From: Verrucomicrobiota bacterium | GTDB taxonomy: Bacteria > Verrucomicrobiota > Verrucomicrobiia > Limisphaerales > JADLHS01 | Length of the DNA: 34,301 nucleotides | NCBI GenBank assembly: GCA_013140495.1 | Contig: JABFSR010000108.1 | Coordinates: 1-34,301 of the forward strand | Direction: 5' to 3' | Shown: one piece after another, positions 1 to 7,942 of the stretch | Layout of the letters: each line of letters starts with the position of its first letter | How positions within the stretch are numbered: the first letter of the stretch is position 1 | Made by a program: the position numbers and the translations under genes | The notes under the pieces: generated by a model | Seen by the model: only the letters and a program-made list of their open reading frames with translations | The model's database searches: none | What the model was told of the DNA's origin: nothing

Positions 1-2310
1 CGCGTTGTTCGTCACCGTCAATGTCGTCAGTTCCGCAATCGTCCGGTTCGTCGGCGTCGCAACAAACACAGGGGCGACGTTCATCTCGGTCACAGTCACA
101 ACAAAACTGTTCGTCACACTCAGCGCACCGTCGTTAACCACCGTCGTAATCGTATTCGTACTCGGCCCTTGCATCTCTGTCGGCGTCCAACTGATCACGC
201 CTGCGGCGGAAACGCTCGTACCCGACGGGGCGTTGATCAGTTGGTAGGTTAACACGTTTGCAGGAAAATCGGCGTCTGTGGCCGCGTTGGTCACAGTCAA
301 GGTGGTCAATTCAGCGACGACAACACCATTCTGTGTCGGCAAGATGGGAGCAGAATTCACTTCGGTCACCACAACAACAAAACTGTTCGTCGCACTCTGC
401 GCGCCATCACTCACAATCGTCGTGATTGTGTTCGTGCCCGGTCCTTGCGATTCAGTCGGCGTCCATGTGATTACGCCGTTCGTGTCAATCGCCGCCCCAA
501 CAGGTGCGTTTTGCAACGAATAGGTCAACGTGTTTGCTGGCACATCCGCATCCGTCGCGTTGTTCGTAACAGTCAAAGTCGTTAGCTCTGCAACCGTCAG
601 GTTCGTCAGCGTCCCAACAAACACAGGCGCGACGTTCACTTCAGTTACAGTCACTGTGAAACTGTTCGTAGCACTCAACAGGCCGTCGCTCACAATGGTC
701 GTGATCGTGTTCGTACCAGCGCCTTGCACCTCGCTCGGCGTCCAACTGATCACGCCATTCGTGTCAATCGCCGCTCCGCTTGGCCCATTTTGCAGCGAGT
801 AGGTCAGCGTGTTGGCGGGAATATCCGCGTCCACCGCATTGTTCGTCACCGTCAATGTCGTCAGCTCTGCAACCGTCCGGTTCGTCGGCGTTCCAACAAA
901 AACGGGCGCGACATTTACCTCGGTCACAGTCACCGTGAAGCTGTTTGTCGTGCTCAAGTCGCCGTCGTTTACCACCGTCGTAATCGTATTCGTGCTCGGT
1001 CCTTGCCCTTCCGTTGGAGTCCACGTAATGACGCCATTTGTCGAAATAACTGCACCAGATGGAGGATTCTGCAACGAATAAGCCAGTGTGTTAGATGGAA
1101 CATCTGCATCTGTCGCGTTGTTCGTCACCGTCAATGTCGCCAACTCCGCAATCGTTCGGTTTGTCGGCGTCACAACAAACACAGGCGCTACATTCACCTC
1201 AGTTACAGTCACCACAAAGCTGTTTGTCACACTTAACGCGCCATCGCTCACGATAGTCGTAATCGTGTTCGTGCTTGGCCCTTGCGCTTCCATCGGAGTC
1301 CAGTTGATAACACCGTTCGTTGAAATGACCGCGCCACTTGGCGGGTTCTGCAATGAATAGGTCAGCGCGTTCGTTGGCGCGTCCACATCAGTGGCGTTAT
1401 TCGTCACCGTCAAAATCGTCAACTCTGCAATCGTTCGGTTCGTAGGTGTTCCAACAAATACAGGCCCGACGTTCACTTCAGTCACAGTGACCACAAAGCT
1501 GTTCGTTGCACTCACAAGGCCGTCGCTCACGATAGTTGTAAACGTATTGGTGCTCGGGCCCTGCGTCTCGGTTGGCGTCCACGTGATCACTCCATTCGTT
1601 GAAATCACAGCACCACCTGGCGGATTTTGAAGGGAGTATGTCAACGTGTTTGCCGGCACATCCGCATCCGTGGCGTTATTTGTCACAGTCAATGTTGCCA
1701 GCTCTGCAACCGTCCGGTTCGTCGGTGTTCCAACAAACACAGGTGCAACGTTCACCTCGTTGACAGTCACTGTGAAACTGTTTGTCGCACTCAACGCGCC
1801 ATCGCTCACGGTGGTCGTGATCGTATTCGTGCCCGGCCCTTGCGCCTCCAACGGCGTCCATGTGATGACGCCGTTGGTGGAAATAATCGCTCCGACGGGC
1901 GCGGCAATCAGCATGTAAGTCAGGCTGTTCGCCGGCAGGTCCGAATCGCTCGCTGCATTGGTGACAGTGAGAGTTGTCATCTCACTGACCGAGCGATTAC
2001 CCTGCACAGGCAGCGTCGGAGCGGAATTCACTTCATTTACGATGACGGAGAAACTGTTCGTGGCAGTTCGACCTCCGCTGTCAGTAACTATGGTCGTTAT
2101 ATTATTGGTGGACGGGCCTTGAGACTCCGAGGGCGTCCACGTGATTACCCCATTGGAGTCAATGGCAACACCCGCGGGCGCGTTTTGCAAAGTATAGTTC
2201 AAGAAGTCATTCGGCATGTCCGCGTCCGTGGCGGTGTTGGTAACGGAAAGGGAACTCAATTCGTCCACCGTCCGGTTCGTTTGAGCCGGAAGCGTTGGTG
2301 AATTCGTGCC
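1..2310 (-). repeat. Tandem Ig-like repeats, 279-bp period (at least 8 units)
   Basis: Within the large secreted protein, a W in the motif (I/V)xWTPxExQG recurs with its codon starting at 2139, 1860, 1581, 1302, 1023, 744, 465 and 189 on the minus strand. The spacing is exactly 279 bp (93 residues) for six intervals and 276 bp for the last. Each unit also has LTVTN(N/A)ATDADxPAN, GPSTNTITT and NSFxVTVTEVN. A ninth unit begins at the left edge. The pattern matches Ig-fold or cadherin-like repeats of bacterial surface proteins. The near-constant length and strong similarity of the middle units suggest recent tandem duplication. Short open frames on the opposite strand here are by-products of the repeat. 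Confidence 0.9.
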
Positions 2311-4941
2311 GACAACGCAGCAGTTGCAGACCAGGTTGGTGACCACAACTCCATCAATCCGCCATCCGGTTCCGCTCACACCGCCATCATCCGTTCCGCA
2401 ACGCCAACGAAACTTCACGACGCTGTTGGAAAGAAGTGTGGGAAGATTGGCCACCGTGGTGATAAAGCCGCCTGAGCTTCCACTCCATGCCTGCCGATTG
2501 CTTAGAGCATTCCCGAATCCTGAGTCTATGAGTGAATTATAGCCGCCACTGACAAAACTTCCTCCTGCAACAATGATGTCCTGATACGCGTTAGTGCCGA
2601 TTTTGACTTCGAGCACTCCGCCATCATACCCCACTCCGCCGGAACCGGCCTCCATGTTGTAGTTGTTCCTAAATGCAATGACCGCTTGTCCGGGCGAAAG
2701 GTTAATTGCAGGAGTGACCAGTTCATTAACTCCGACGTTGGAGGCGTTGGCCGAAAATGCGGCGTTTGGAGCGGTGTCAGCCACGGCGGATTGCGTCACC
2801 CATGCTGATTGTGAACCACTGGCCGAAGTGCTCCAACCTGCAGGCAACGAAGGTGTGCTCAAGGCGTCGAAGTTTTCCGAGAAGACAACTGCTGCGGGGG
2901 ATTGCGGGTAGTAGTTGATGGTTGCATTGGTAACGGTTGTACCGACACGGAGCCGGACTAGCTGTCCTTGCGTGCGATAAATGTTCGTCGGCGCGAGCAC
3001 ACCGTTGGTAAAAACCTGAAGATTGCAGAAACCAAACGTGACAGGTGTAATCAGTTCGACGGCGGTGTTTGTGCTGGTTGAACCAGATATACCAAATTGT
3101 GCTGAAAACTGGTTGTCATTTGTCGTGTAGTTCGCGGTGATTTGCACGTTGGAACGTTGCAACCACCAATTGTAAATTCCGATACCGTTTGCCAACCACA
3201 ACCGGGGGAAACGATTCGTATCCGTCGTGTAGAGCAGGTAATCCGTCGCCGTCGAGCCGGAAGGTCCAAGTCCTGTGGAGAGTGTGTGGGAGTACTGGTT
3301 GATGAGCGCACCGAGGTTGTAGTAGAAATCCACTTCCGCCCTGACGGTTGAAGTATTGTGACCCGCTTCCATGGAGTGTGAAATCTGTGAACCGACAAAC
3401 CAGTCACTCAACGGCTCGCTCAGAATGGAAAACCGCTTGTTGGGAGTGACCGTTGAAAGAGTCCAATGAGGGAATGGCGCGACTTTTTGTTCACCGGCAA
3501 TCTTCACGTTCAAATGAGATTGAATGTTCATGGAACCCTCGCGTGTGGCGTCGAAGTAAGGTGAACACCAAATCCGCATTCCGTTCGTCATCAAACCGGA
3601 GAACCAGGATTCGATGTCCTGGAAGGATAGTGACAGGGATGAGTAGGCGTAGTTCGATCCACTTGAATAACCCGCTGGCGTTATATCCAGCACTTCGTCC
3701 GTTCCCCAGTGCCAGTAATCATAGTCGGACCGCGTGAGCGAAAGATTGTTGGCATTCTTCAGGCCGCCTTGATGCGTGGTCATCGTTGCACCATTTGTGC
3801 TGATTGCGCCGCGCAGATTGTTGATGACCGTATTGGTGTTATAGGCGCCGGACATGTCCTCGCGCAGGGTGCCGGTGCAAAAGTAGTAATCACCCCGCGC
3901 ACCGTTTGTGTACTCCATCAGCGCGGAAGAATGCGCCCCTGCGATTTCATTGGAGAGATTTTCCAAATCGTGGCGCACCATGTAGGCCGCATCGTATTGG
4001 AACGGCCAGGGACTGATTTTCATCACGGGAACGTTTGCAGTCTCAAATGCCCATTCAATGCTCCGCCTCAAAGTAAGGTAAGCATACATGGTCGGAGCCC
4101 AGCCGCCGTTGCCAAGCAGAGGTTGCATGGCGGAACAATAAATGAAATAGCCCTGGCCGTATTGCTTCACTGTCAGAAACGGCGACGAATCTCCCTGTGC
4201 GATCACAGTGGCGTTACTGTTGACTACTCGCCAGACATCGTGTGCCTGTTGGTAAACTCTCGTCGGATTGGTTCCCCATGGGATTTCCTCGGAAGAAGAG
4301 GGCAGCCTCCAAGTCAGTGTGCCGCCGGGAATGTGTGTATTGATGCGATGACTGCCCTGGCGCGCGTACGTGCTGTTCTGCACCCAGTTGTTCAAGGCAG
4401 AATTGAACGAGTGCACACCCATCTCGGTTGCAAATGCGAAGTCCCCGCGCGCCGTGCCGTTGGTATTGCGTGTAAAAGCAGACGAGCCGATGAATAGAAA
4501 TCCACCCGCAGCCACGTAATTGGTGAACTGCGCAATCTCGCTATCCAGGATGGCCTCGGACGCAAGGCTGATGACGATGGGATACTTGGGAAGCCCGTTT
4601 GTTAGAAGTGCTCCCGAGATGATGTTTGAATCTCCAAGGACAGTGAACTTCGTGCCATCAGATTTCAGAGCCTCCTTGACTGCCTCCGGCATCACAAAGT
4701 AATGCCAGTCCGTTGTCCACCATTCCTTGCCCGTGGTACCGCCGCCGCTCGGTGTGGCGCCCGATGCGTTGATATTCTCCAACGCACGGGTGTATTCCGA
4801 ATCATGAATTGCAACGACCGGCTGCGCCCCCTGCGCCTCTGCGACGAGCCCACCACACAACAGAATTCCTACGGCCAGCAATGCCAGCCGTGGAAAAAAA
4901 CACTCATAAGCGTTTCCCGCCAGTTTGAACAACAACTTCAT
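1..4941 (-). CDS. Large secreted protein: amidotransferase-like, deacetylase-like, lectin-like and Ig-like repeat domains (partial)
   Basis: The minus strand is open from an ATG at 4941 to the left edge (1647 codons, no stop seen), so the C-terminus is missing. Residues 1 to about 37 form a signal peptide with a basic start, a hydrophobic core and an AEA-like cleavage site, so the protein is probably exported. Residues about 45-300 resemble a class I amidotransferase/ThuA-like fold. Residues about 310-560 resemble a polysaccharide deacetylase barrel, with a RHDLEN motif near 320 and later conserved-looking His residues; the usual metal-binding set is not clearly complete. Residues about 680-875 look like a lectin/MAM-type beta-sandwich (ENFD start, GTGWRIDG end). 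From about 880 on there are Ig/cadherin-like repeats. I infer a cell-surface or secreted carbohydrate-active or adhesive protein. There is no clear Shine-Dalgarno sequence. It is divergent from pdxH. Confidence 0.82.
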   Translation of the reverse strand, partial: MKLLFKLAGNAYECFFPRLALLAVGILLCGGLVAEAQGAQPVVAIHDSEYTRALENINASGATPSGGGTTGKEWWTTDWHYFVMPEAVKEALKSDGTKFTVLGDSNIISGALLTNGLPKYPIVISLASEAILDSEIAQFTNYVAAGGFLFIGSSAFTRNTNGTARGDFAFATEMGVHSFNSALNNWVQNSTYARQGSHRINTHIPGGTLTWRLPSSSEEIPWGTNPTRVYQQAHDVWRVVNSNATVIAQGDSSPFLTVKQYGQGYFIYCSAMQPLLGNGGWAPTMYAYLTLRRSIEWAFETANVPVMKISPWPFQYDAAYMVRHDLENLSNEIAGAHSSALMEYTNGARGDYYFCTGTLREDMSGAYNTNTVINNLRGAISTNGATMTTHQGGLKNANNLSLTRSDYDYWHWGTDEVLDITPAGYSSGSNYAYSSLSLSFQDIESWFSGLMTNGMRIWCSPYFDATREGSMNIQSHLNVKIAGEQKVAPFPHWTLSTVTPNKRFSILSEPLSDWFVGSQISHSMEAGHNTSTVRAEVDFYYNLGALINQYSHTLSTGLGPSGSTATDYLLYTTDTNRFPRLWLANGIGIYNWWLQRSNVQITANYTTNDNQFSAQFGISGSTSTNTAVELITPVTFGFCNLQVFTNGVLAPTNIYRTQGQLVRLRVGTTVTNATINYYPQSPAAVVFSENFDALSTPSLPAGWSTSASGSQSAWVTQSAVADTAPNAAFSANASNVGVNELVTPAINLSPGQAVIAFRNNYNMEAGSGGVGYDGGVLEVKIGTNAYQDIIVAGGSFVSGGYNSLIDSGFGNALSNRQAWSGSSGGFITTVANLPTLLSNSVVKFRWRCGTDDGGVSGTGWRIDGVVVTNLVCNCCVVGTNSPTLPAQTNRTVDELSSLSVTNTATDADMPNDFLNYTLQNAPAGVAIDSNGVITWTPSESQGPSTNNITTIVTDSGGRTATNSFSVIVNEVNSAPTLPVQGNRSVSEMTTLTVTNAASDSDLPANSLTYMLIAAPVGAIISTNGVITWTPLEAQGPGTNTITTTVSDGALSATNSFTVTVNEVNVAPVFVGTPTNRTVAELATLTVTNNATDADVPANTLTYSLQNPPGGAVISTNGVITWTPTETQGPSTNTFTTIVSDGLVSATNSFVVTVTEVNVGPVFVGTPTNRTIAELTILTVTNNATDVDAPTNALTYSLQNPPSGAVISTNGVINWTPMEAQGPSTNTITTIVSDGALSVTNSFVVTVTEVNVAPVFVVTPTNRTIAELATLTVTNNATDADVPSNTLAYSLQNPPSGAVISTNGVITWTPTEGQGPSTNTITTVVNDGDLSTTNSFTVTVTEVNVAPVFVGTPTNRTVAELTTLTVTNNAVDADIPANTLTYSLQNGPSGAAIDTNGVISWTPSEVQGAGTNTITTIVSDGLLSATNSFTVTVTEVNVAPVFVGTLTNLTVAELTTLTVTNNATDADVPANTLTYSLQNAPVGAAIDTNGVITWTPTESQGPGTNTITTIVSDGAQSATNSFVVVVTEVNSAPILPTQNGVVVAELTTLTVTNAATDADFPANVLTYQLINAPSGTSVSAAGVISWTPTEMQGPSTNTITTVVNDGALSVTNSFVVTVTEMNVAPVFVATPTNRTIAELTTLTVTNNA

Positions 4942-5106
4942 GTCACCAATGCGCAACCAGCATAACACTCACGGAATCAAAGTTGAGAGAATCCTGCGCG
5001 ATTCACAGCACATTCAGTACGGAAGGGAGTCGTGGAAAAACCGGAACACAATTGAGCCGTGCTTCGAAGTGGATGTTCCTCTTTCCACATAGTAATCTGC
5101 GCCGGC

Positions 5107-5805
5107 ATGGACATCGCCAAACTGCGAAAGGACTACCGCGCCGGAGAACTCGATCACGGACATCTCTCCGCCGATCCGCTGACCCAATTCCATTCATGGT
5201 TTTCTGATGCTGCTCAATCCGGCTCCCGCTGGCGGAAACTTGGCATTGCCATCTACAAACTCTGGTACGCGCTGCTCGGTCATGCACCCGCCGATGTTAA
5301 TGCAATGACTCTCGCCACCGTGGACGAACAGGGCCGCCCCTCAACACGTACTGTCTTGTTGAAGGGCGCGGATGAACGGGGTTTTATTTTTTTTACCAAC
5401 TACGAAAGCCGAAAAAGTCGTGAACTCACCGCGAATCCAAATGCCGCGCTGACTTTTTTCTGGCCAGAATTGGAACGCCAGGTTTGCGTCGCCGGCACCG
5501 TCACAAAACTTTCGCGTGAAGAATCCGAGACCTATTTCAAGAGTCGTCCACGCGGCAGCCAGCTCGGAGCATGGGCGTCCAATCAGACCACCACCGTCGA
5601 AAGTCGGGACGCACTGGAAAAACTCTGGCAGAAGGCCGCTGAAAAGTTCCCGGCAGACATTCCTCTGCCACCATTTTGGGGTGGGTATGTTCTGACGCCG
5701 GAACGCGTGGAATTCTGGCAGGGACGTGCCAGCCGGTTGCACGACCGTTTTAGCTACAGCAGGCAGGCGGACGGCGAGTGGAAGATCGAACGCCTTTCGC
5801 CGTGA
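5107..5805 (+). CDS. pdxH: Pyridoxamine/pyridoxine 5'-phosphate oxidase
   Basis: This 232-residue cytoplasmic FMN enzyme oxidises pyridoxamine or pyridoxine 5'-phosphate to pyridoxal 5'-phosphate, the last step of PLP synthesis and salvage. Family signatures are clear: MTLATVDEQGRPSTRTVLLK (about 67-86), FTNYESRKSREL (about 96-107), SRPRGSQLGAWAS (about 146-158), PPFWGGY (188-194) and the C-terminal RLHDRFSY (210-217), which holds the substrate-binding Arg and His, then WKIERLSP at the end. The start at 5107 begins MDIAKLRKDY, which fits the family; an in-frame upstream ATG at 5059 would add 16 unrelated residues. Compared with E. coli PdxH there is an extra stretch of about 22 residues around 38-60. 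PLP made here is the cofactor of the GcvP encoded further along, although the genes are not linked. Confidence 0.95.
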   Translation: MDIAKLRKDYRAGELDHGHLSADPLTQFHSWFSDAAQSGSRWRKLGIAIYKLWYALLGHAPADVNAMTLATVDEQGRPSTRTVLLKGADERGFIFFTNYESRKSRELTANPNAALTFFWPELERQVCVAGTVTKLSREESETYFKSRPRGSQLGAWASNQTTTVESRDALEKLWQKAAEKFPADIPLPPFWGGYVLTPERVEFWQGRASRLHDRFSYSRQADGEWKIERLSP

Positions 5806-6073
5806 CCGTCACCATTTGGTAAGGCCGTCTCCAAGTCTTGAGCGCGAGCATAGCAAAATATGGAGACCCTGTTTACGCTCGGAATATGGAAAGTAATACC
5901 TCGTATCCCAAGCATGCCGTCCATGGAGAGTCGCCTTTCCAAAGACAATACCTGTGGATATCTAGTCAAAAAATGTCCTTGCGTCTGCATGCAAGAGGTT
6001 GACCTTGTACTGAGCGGCCGATCCGTGTGTCGAAGTCGTACGTTGCAGCATTTCCCTTCGGTCGTATTAAGCG

Positions 6074-6634
6074 ATGAAAGACATCACCAGTAAGATCGCC
6101 AAAAGTCTCCAAGGCAAGGATCATTGCCATGTGCTCGTAGTATATGAAAACCATGAGGCCAGAGATCGCGCCACTGCCGCTTGTGATTTTTTGGTGCAGA
6201 AATTCTGGACCGATATCGAGTTTGAGTTTTACTGGTGGCGCATGGAATACCTGAACGCGCCCGAACTTGGCGAACGGGCAGCGCTCAACGCCGCCGACGC
6301 AGACATTCTGTTCTTCGCACTCAATTCCCTACCGGTTCAATCATCATGGTTCGATCGCTGGCTCACTCATCGAGGAGGCCGTCCGGGCCTGCTTGTGCAG
6401 CTTACAGAGATTGCAACCAACCCAAGCCCCGGCGAAACTGCCACGGCACGGTTTTTCCAGGAAATAACCTCACGTGGCGCAATGGATTTTCTCTCTGCCT
6501 CGCCACATCGGACTGAGGACCTGCTGCACGACAATGAAGATTCCGCTGAATTGCGAGGAAGTGATTTCACGTCGGACCTGGACGAAATGCTACGCCGCAC
6601 CACGCCACCCTCTCACTCCGGTCTGAACGAGTGA
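6074..6634 (+). CDS. Hypothetical protein, receiver-like alpha/beta fold possible
   Basis: The product is 186 residues, with no signal peptide or membrane segment, so probably cytoplasmic. I do not recognise a named family. The N-terminal half reads as alternating strands and helices: HVLVVYENHEARDRA near 18-32, then a Trp-rich EFYWWRMEYL near 52-61, then ADADILFFALNSLPV near 75-89. This resembles a Rossmann- or receiver-like layout without an obvious phosphoacceptor site. The C-terminal 40 residues are acidic and Ser/Thr-rich and probably disordered. It converges on the FHA-receiver-DUF4388 gene with only 12 bp between stops, so a signalling link is possible but unproven. The 268 bp upstream hold no convincing gene. 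Confidence 0.7.
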   Translation: MKDITSKIAKSLQGKDHCHVLVVYENHEARDRATAACDFLVQKFWTDIEFEFYWWRMEYLNAPELGERAALNAADADILFFALNSLPVQSSWFDRWLTHRGGRPGLLVQLTEIATNPSPGETATARFFQEITSRGAMDFLSASPHRTEDLLHDNEDSAELRGSDFTSDLDEMLRRTTPPSHSGLNE

Positions 6635-6646
6635 CGATGCCGTGCT

Positions 6647-7864
6647 TCACTTGTCGCCATTCACAGGATGCCACTGACCGTCGTAGGTTGACACCACGAC
6701 CAATTCTTCACCGATTGCAGGTTCGGCATCCGGAGTTGCTGACTTTTTCCCGGCCAGCGCGGCCCTGTCGAGAAACATTGTTTCTGCAATGGACAAAGCC
6801 GTCCGCTCTTCATCGCGCAGGCGTGCCGCTTCCATAAGGAGACATTCCCACGCACCTTGCAGTGTGCATTCTGCTGGTTGCTCGAACTGGCGCAGATGAA
6901 ACTGACCGTCGTTTAACGAAAGCAGTCGCTGAAAAGCCTTCTCTCCAGAGACAGCCCCGGTTGTAGCATGAACAATCATTCCGGATTCGATAAAGATTTC
7001 GCCGTGCGTCTGTTCATTACGCACTTCGAGAATGCACGATTTACGTCCCAGACATTCGATCTGGATCACGTCCGACAACCCCACGTGTCGCAGCGTCCCC
7101 GAAAACCCTTCATGTTGACGCCATGAGATCAGATCATTTACCACGTTAAACACTGACCTAAAGCCGTCATGCGTCACCGGTTTTTCCAAAAATAATTCCG
7201 CCCCGTTTGCGAGACACGTGGCTCGATGCTCTGCCGTCGCGCAGCCGGTCAATACCACTTTCTTCACATCGGGGTGACGCCGGTGGATAATCGTCAGCAA
7301 CTGCATGCCGTCGAGCATTGGCATCCCGATGTCCAGGATCGCCATGTCAATGTAGTACTGGTGTAGAATGGCGAACACCTGATCCGCTGCGCTCGCTTTG
7401 TGAATTTCCCACGAGCCGTTGGCAAGGTTCTCAAACATTTCCCCCGCCGCCTCCAGAAACGCCATGCTGTCATCCACCATCAGAACCCGAGTCTTTTTCT
7501 GGAAACTTGTTTCCACGTTCACTCGCTTGTCGCCAGGCTGGTTTGAGACCTTTTGAATCGCCAAATCCTGATGCCATGCGGACGATTCGAGTCGAAGTTC
7601 CACATGGCCGATAAGAAACCTTTCTCCCAGCGCCACGACAGCCTCGGTGATCAACCCTCCCTTGACGAATGTCCCGTTCGTCGAACGCATGTCCCGCACA
7701 ATAAGTTCCCCACCCCGCATCTGAACTTCACAGTGGTGCCCACTGACGGAAGGTTCGACAATTTGAAATGCGTTCCCGGGTGCGCGTCCAATCGTCACCC
7801 AATGGGTGCCCATTTCGTAAGACGCGCCCTTGAGTCCCTGCGATATGACAACAAGCTTTGCCAT
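6647..7864 (-). CDS. FHA - response regulator receiver - DUF4388 fusion protein
   Basis: This 405-residue cytoplasmic signalling protein has three modules. Residues 1-95 are an FHA phosphothreonine-binding domain (GR at 26-27, SGHH at 41-44, RSTNGT at 60-65). Residues about 125-248 are a CheY-like receiver with the acidic pair DD at 131-132, phosphoacceptor Asp178 in LDIGMPMLDG, Thr206 and Lys228 in EKP. Residues about 252-360 match the DUF4388/PATAN type seen in cyanobacterial and myxobacterial regulators (FSGTLRHVGLSDVIQ, then GEIFIESGMIVHA). There is no DNA-binding output domain, so output is likely through protein contacts. FHA domains usually pair with Ser/Thr kinases, and none is present here. 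The start is the ATG giving MAKLVVISQG, directly ahead of the first FHA strand. It lies 78 bp downstream of gyrA on the same strand. Confidence 0.9.
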   Translation of the reverse strand: MAKLVVISQGLKGASYEMGTHWVTIGRAPGNAFQIVEPSVSGHHCEVQMRGGELIVRDMRSTNGTFVKGGLITEAVVALGERFLIGHVELRLESSAWHQDLAIQKVSNQPGDKRVNVETSFQKKTRVLMVDDSMAFLEAAGEMFENLANGSWEIHKASAADQVFAILHQYYIDMAILDIGMPMLDGMQLLTIIHRRHPDVKKVVLTGCATAEHRATCLANGAELFLEKPVTHDGFRSVFNVVNDLISWRQHEGFSGTLRHVGLSDVIQIECLGRKSCILEVRNEQTHGEIFIESGMIVHATTGAVSGEKAFQRLLSLNDGQFHLRQFEQPAECTLQGAWECLLMEAARLRDEERTALSIAETMFLDRAALAGKKSATPDAEPAIGEELVVVSTYDGQWHPVNGDK

Positions 7865-7942
7865 CGCAGAGACTAGAACTTTTGAATGATGCCGGTGCTA
7901 GCCATGATAAAATCCGCTCCAAGGCCGGATTTCATCAGCTTC

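Noticed and set aside
5..1918. A ladder of similar 80-90 residue open frames on the plus strand (TNTGATFTSVTVT-like), looking like a repeat gene family.
   Set aside because: They are the antisense reading of the 279-bp Ig-like repeats. The minus strand is open throughout, in frame with a signal peptide and recognisable Ig-like motifs.
5860..6093. A 77-codon open frame between pdxH and the 186-residue protein gene.
   Set aside because: It has no recognisable motif or ribosome site, has odd Cys/Arg/Ser-rich composition, and overlaps the next gene's start in another frame.
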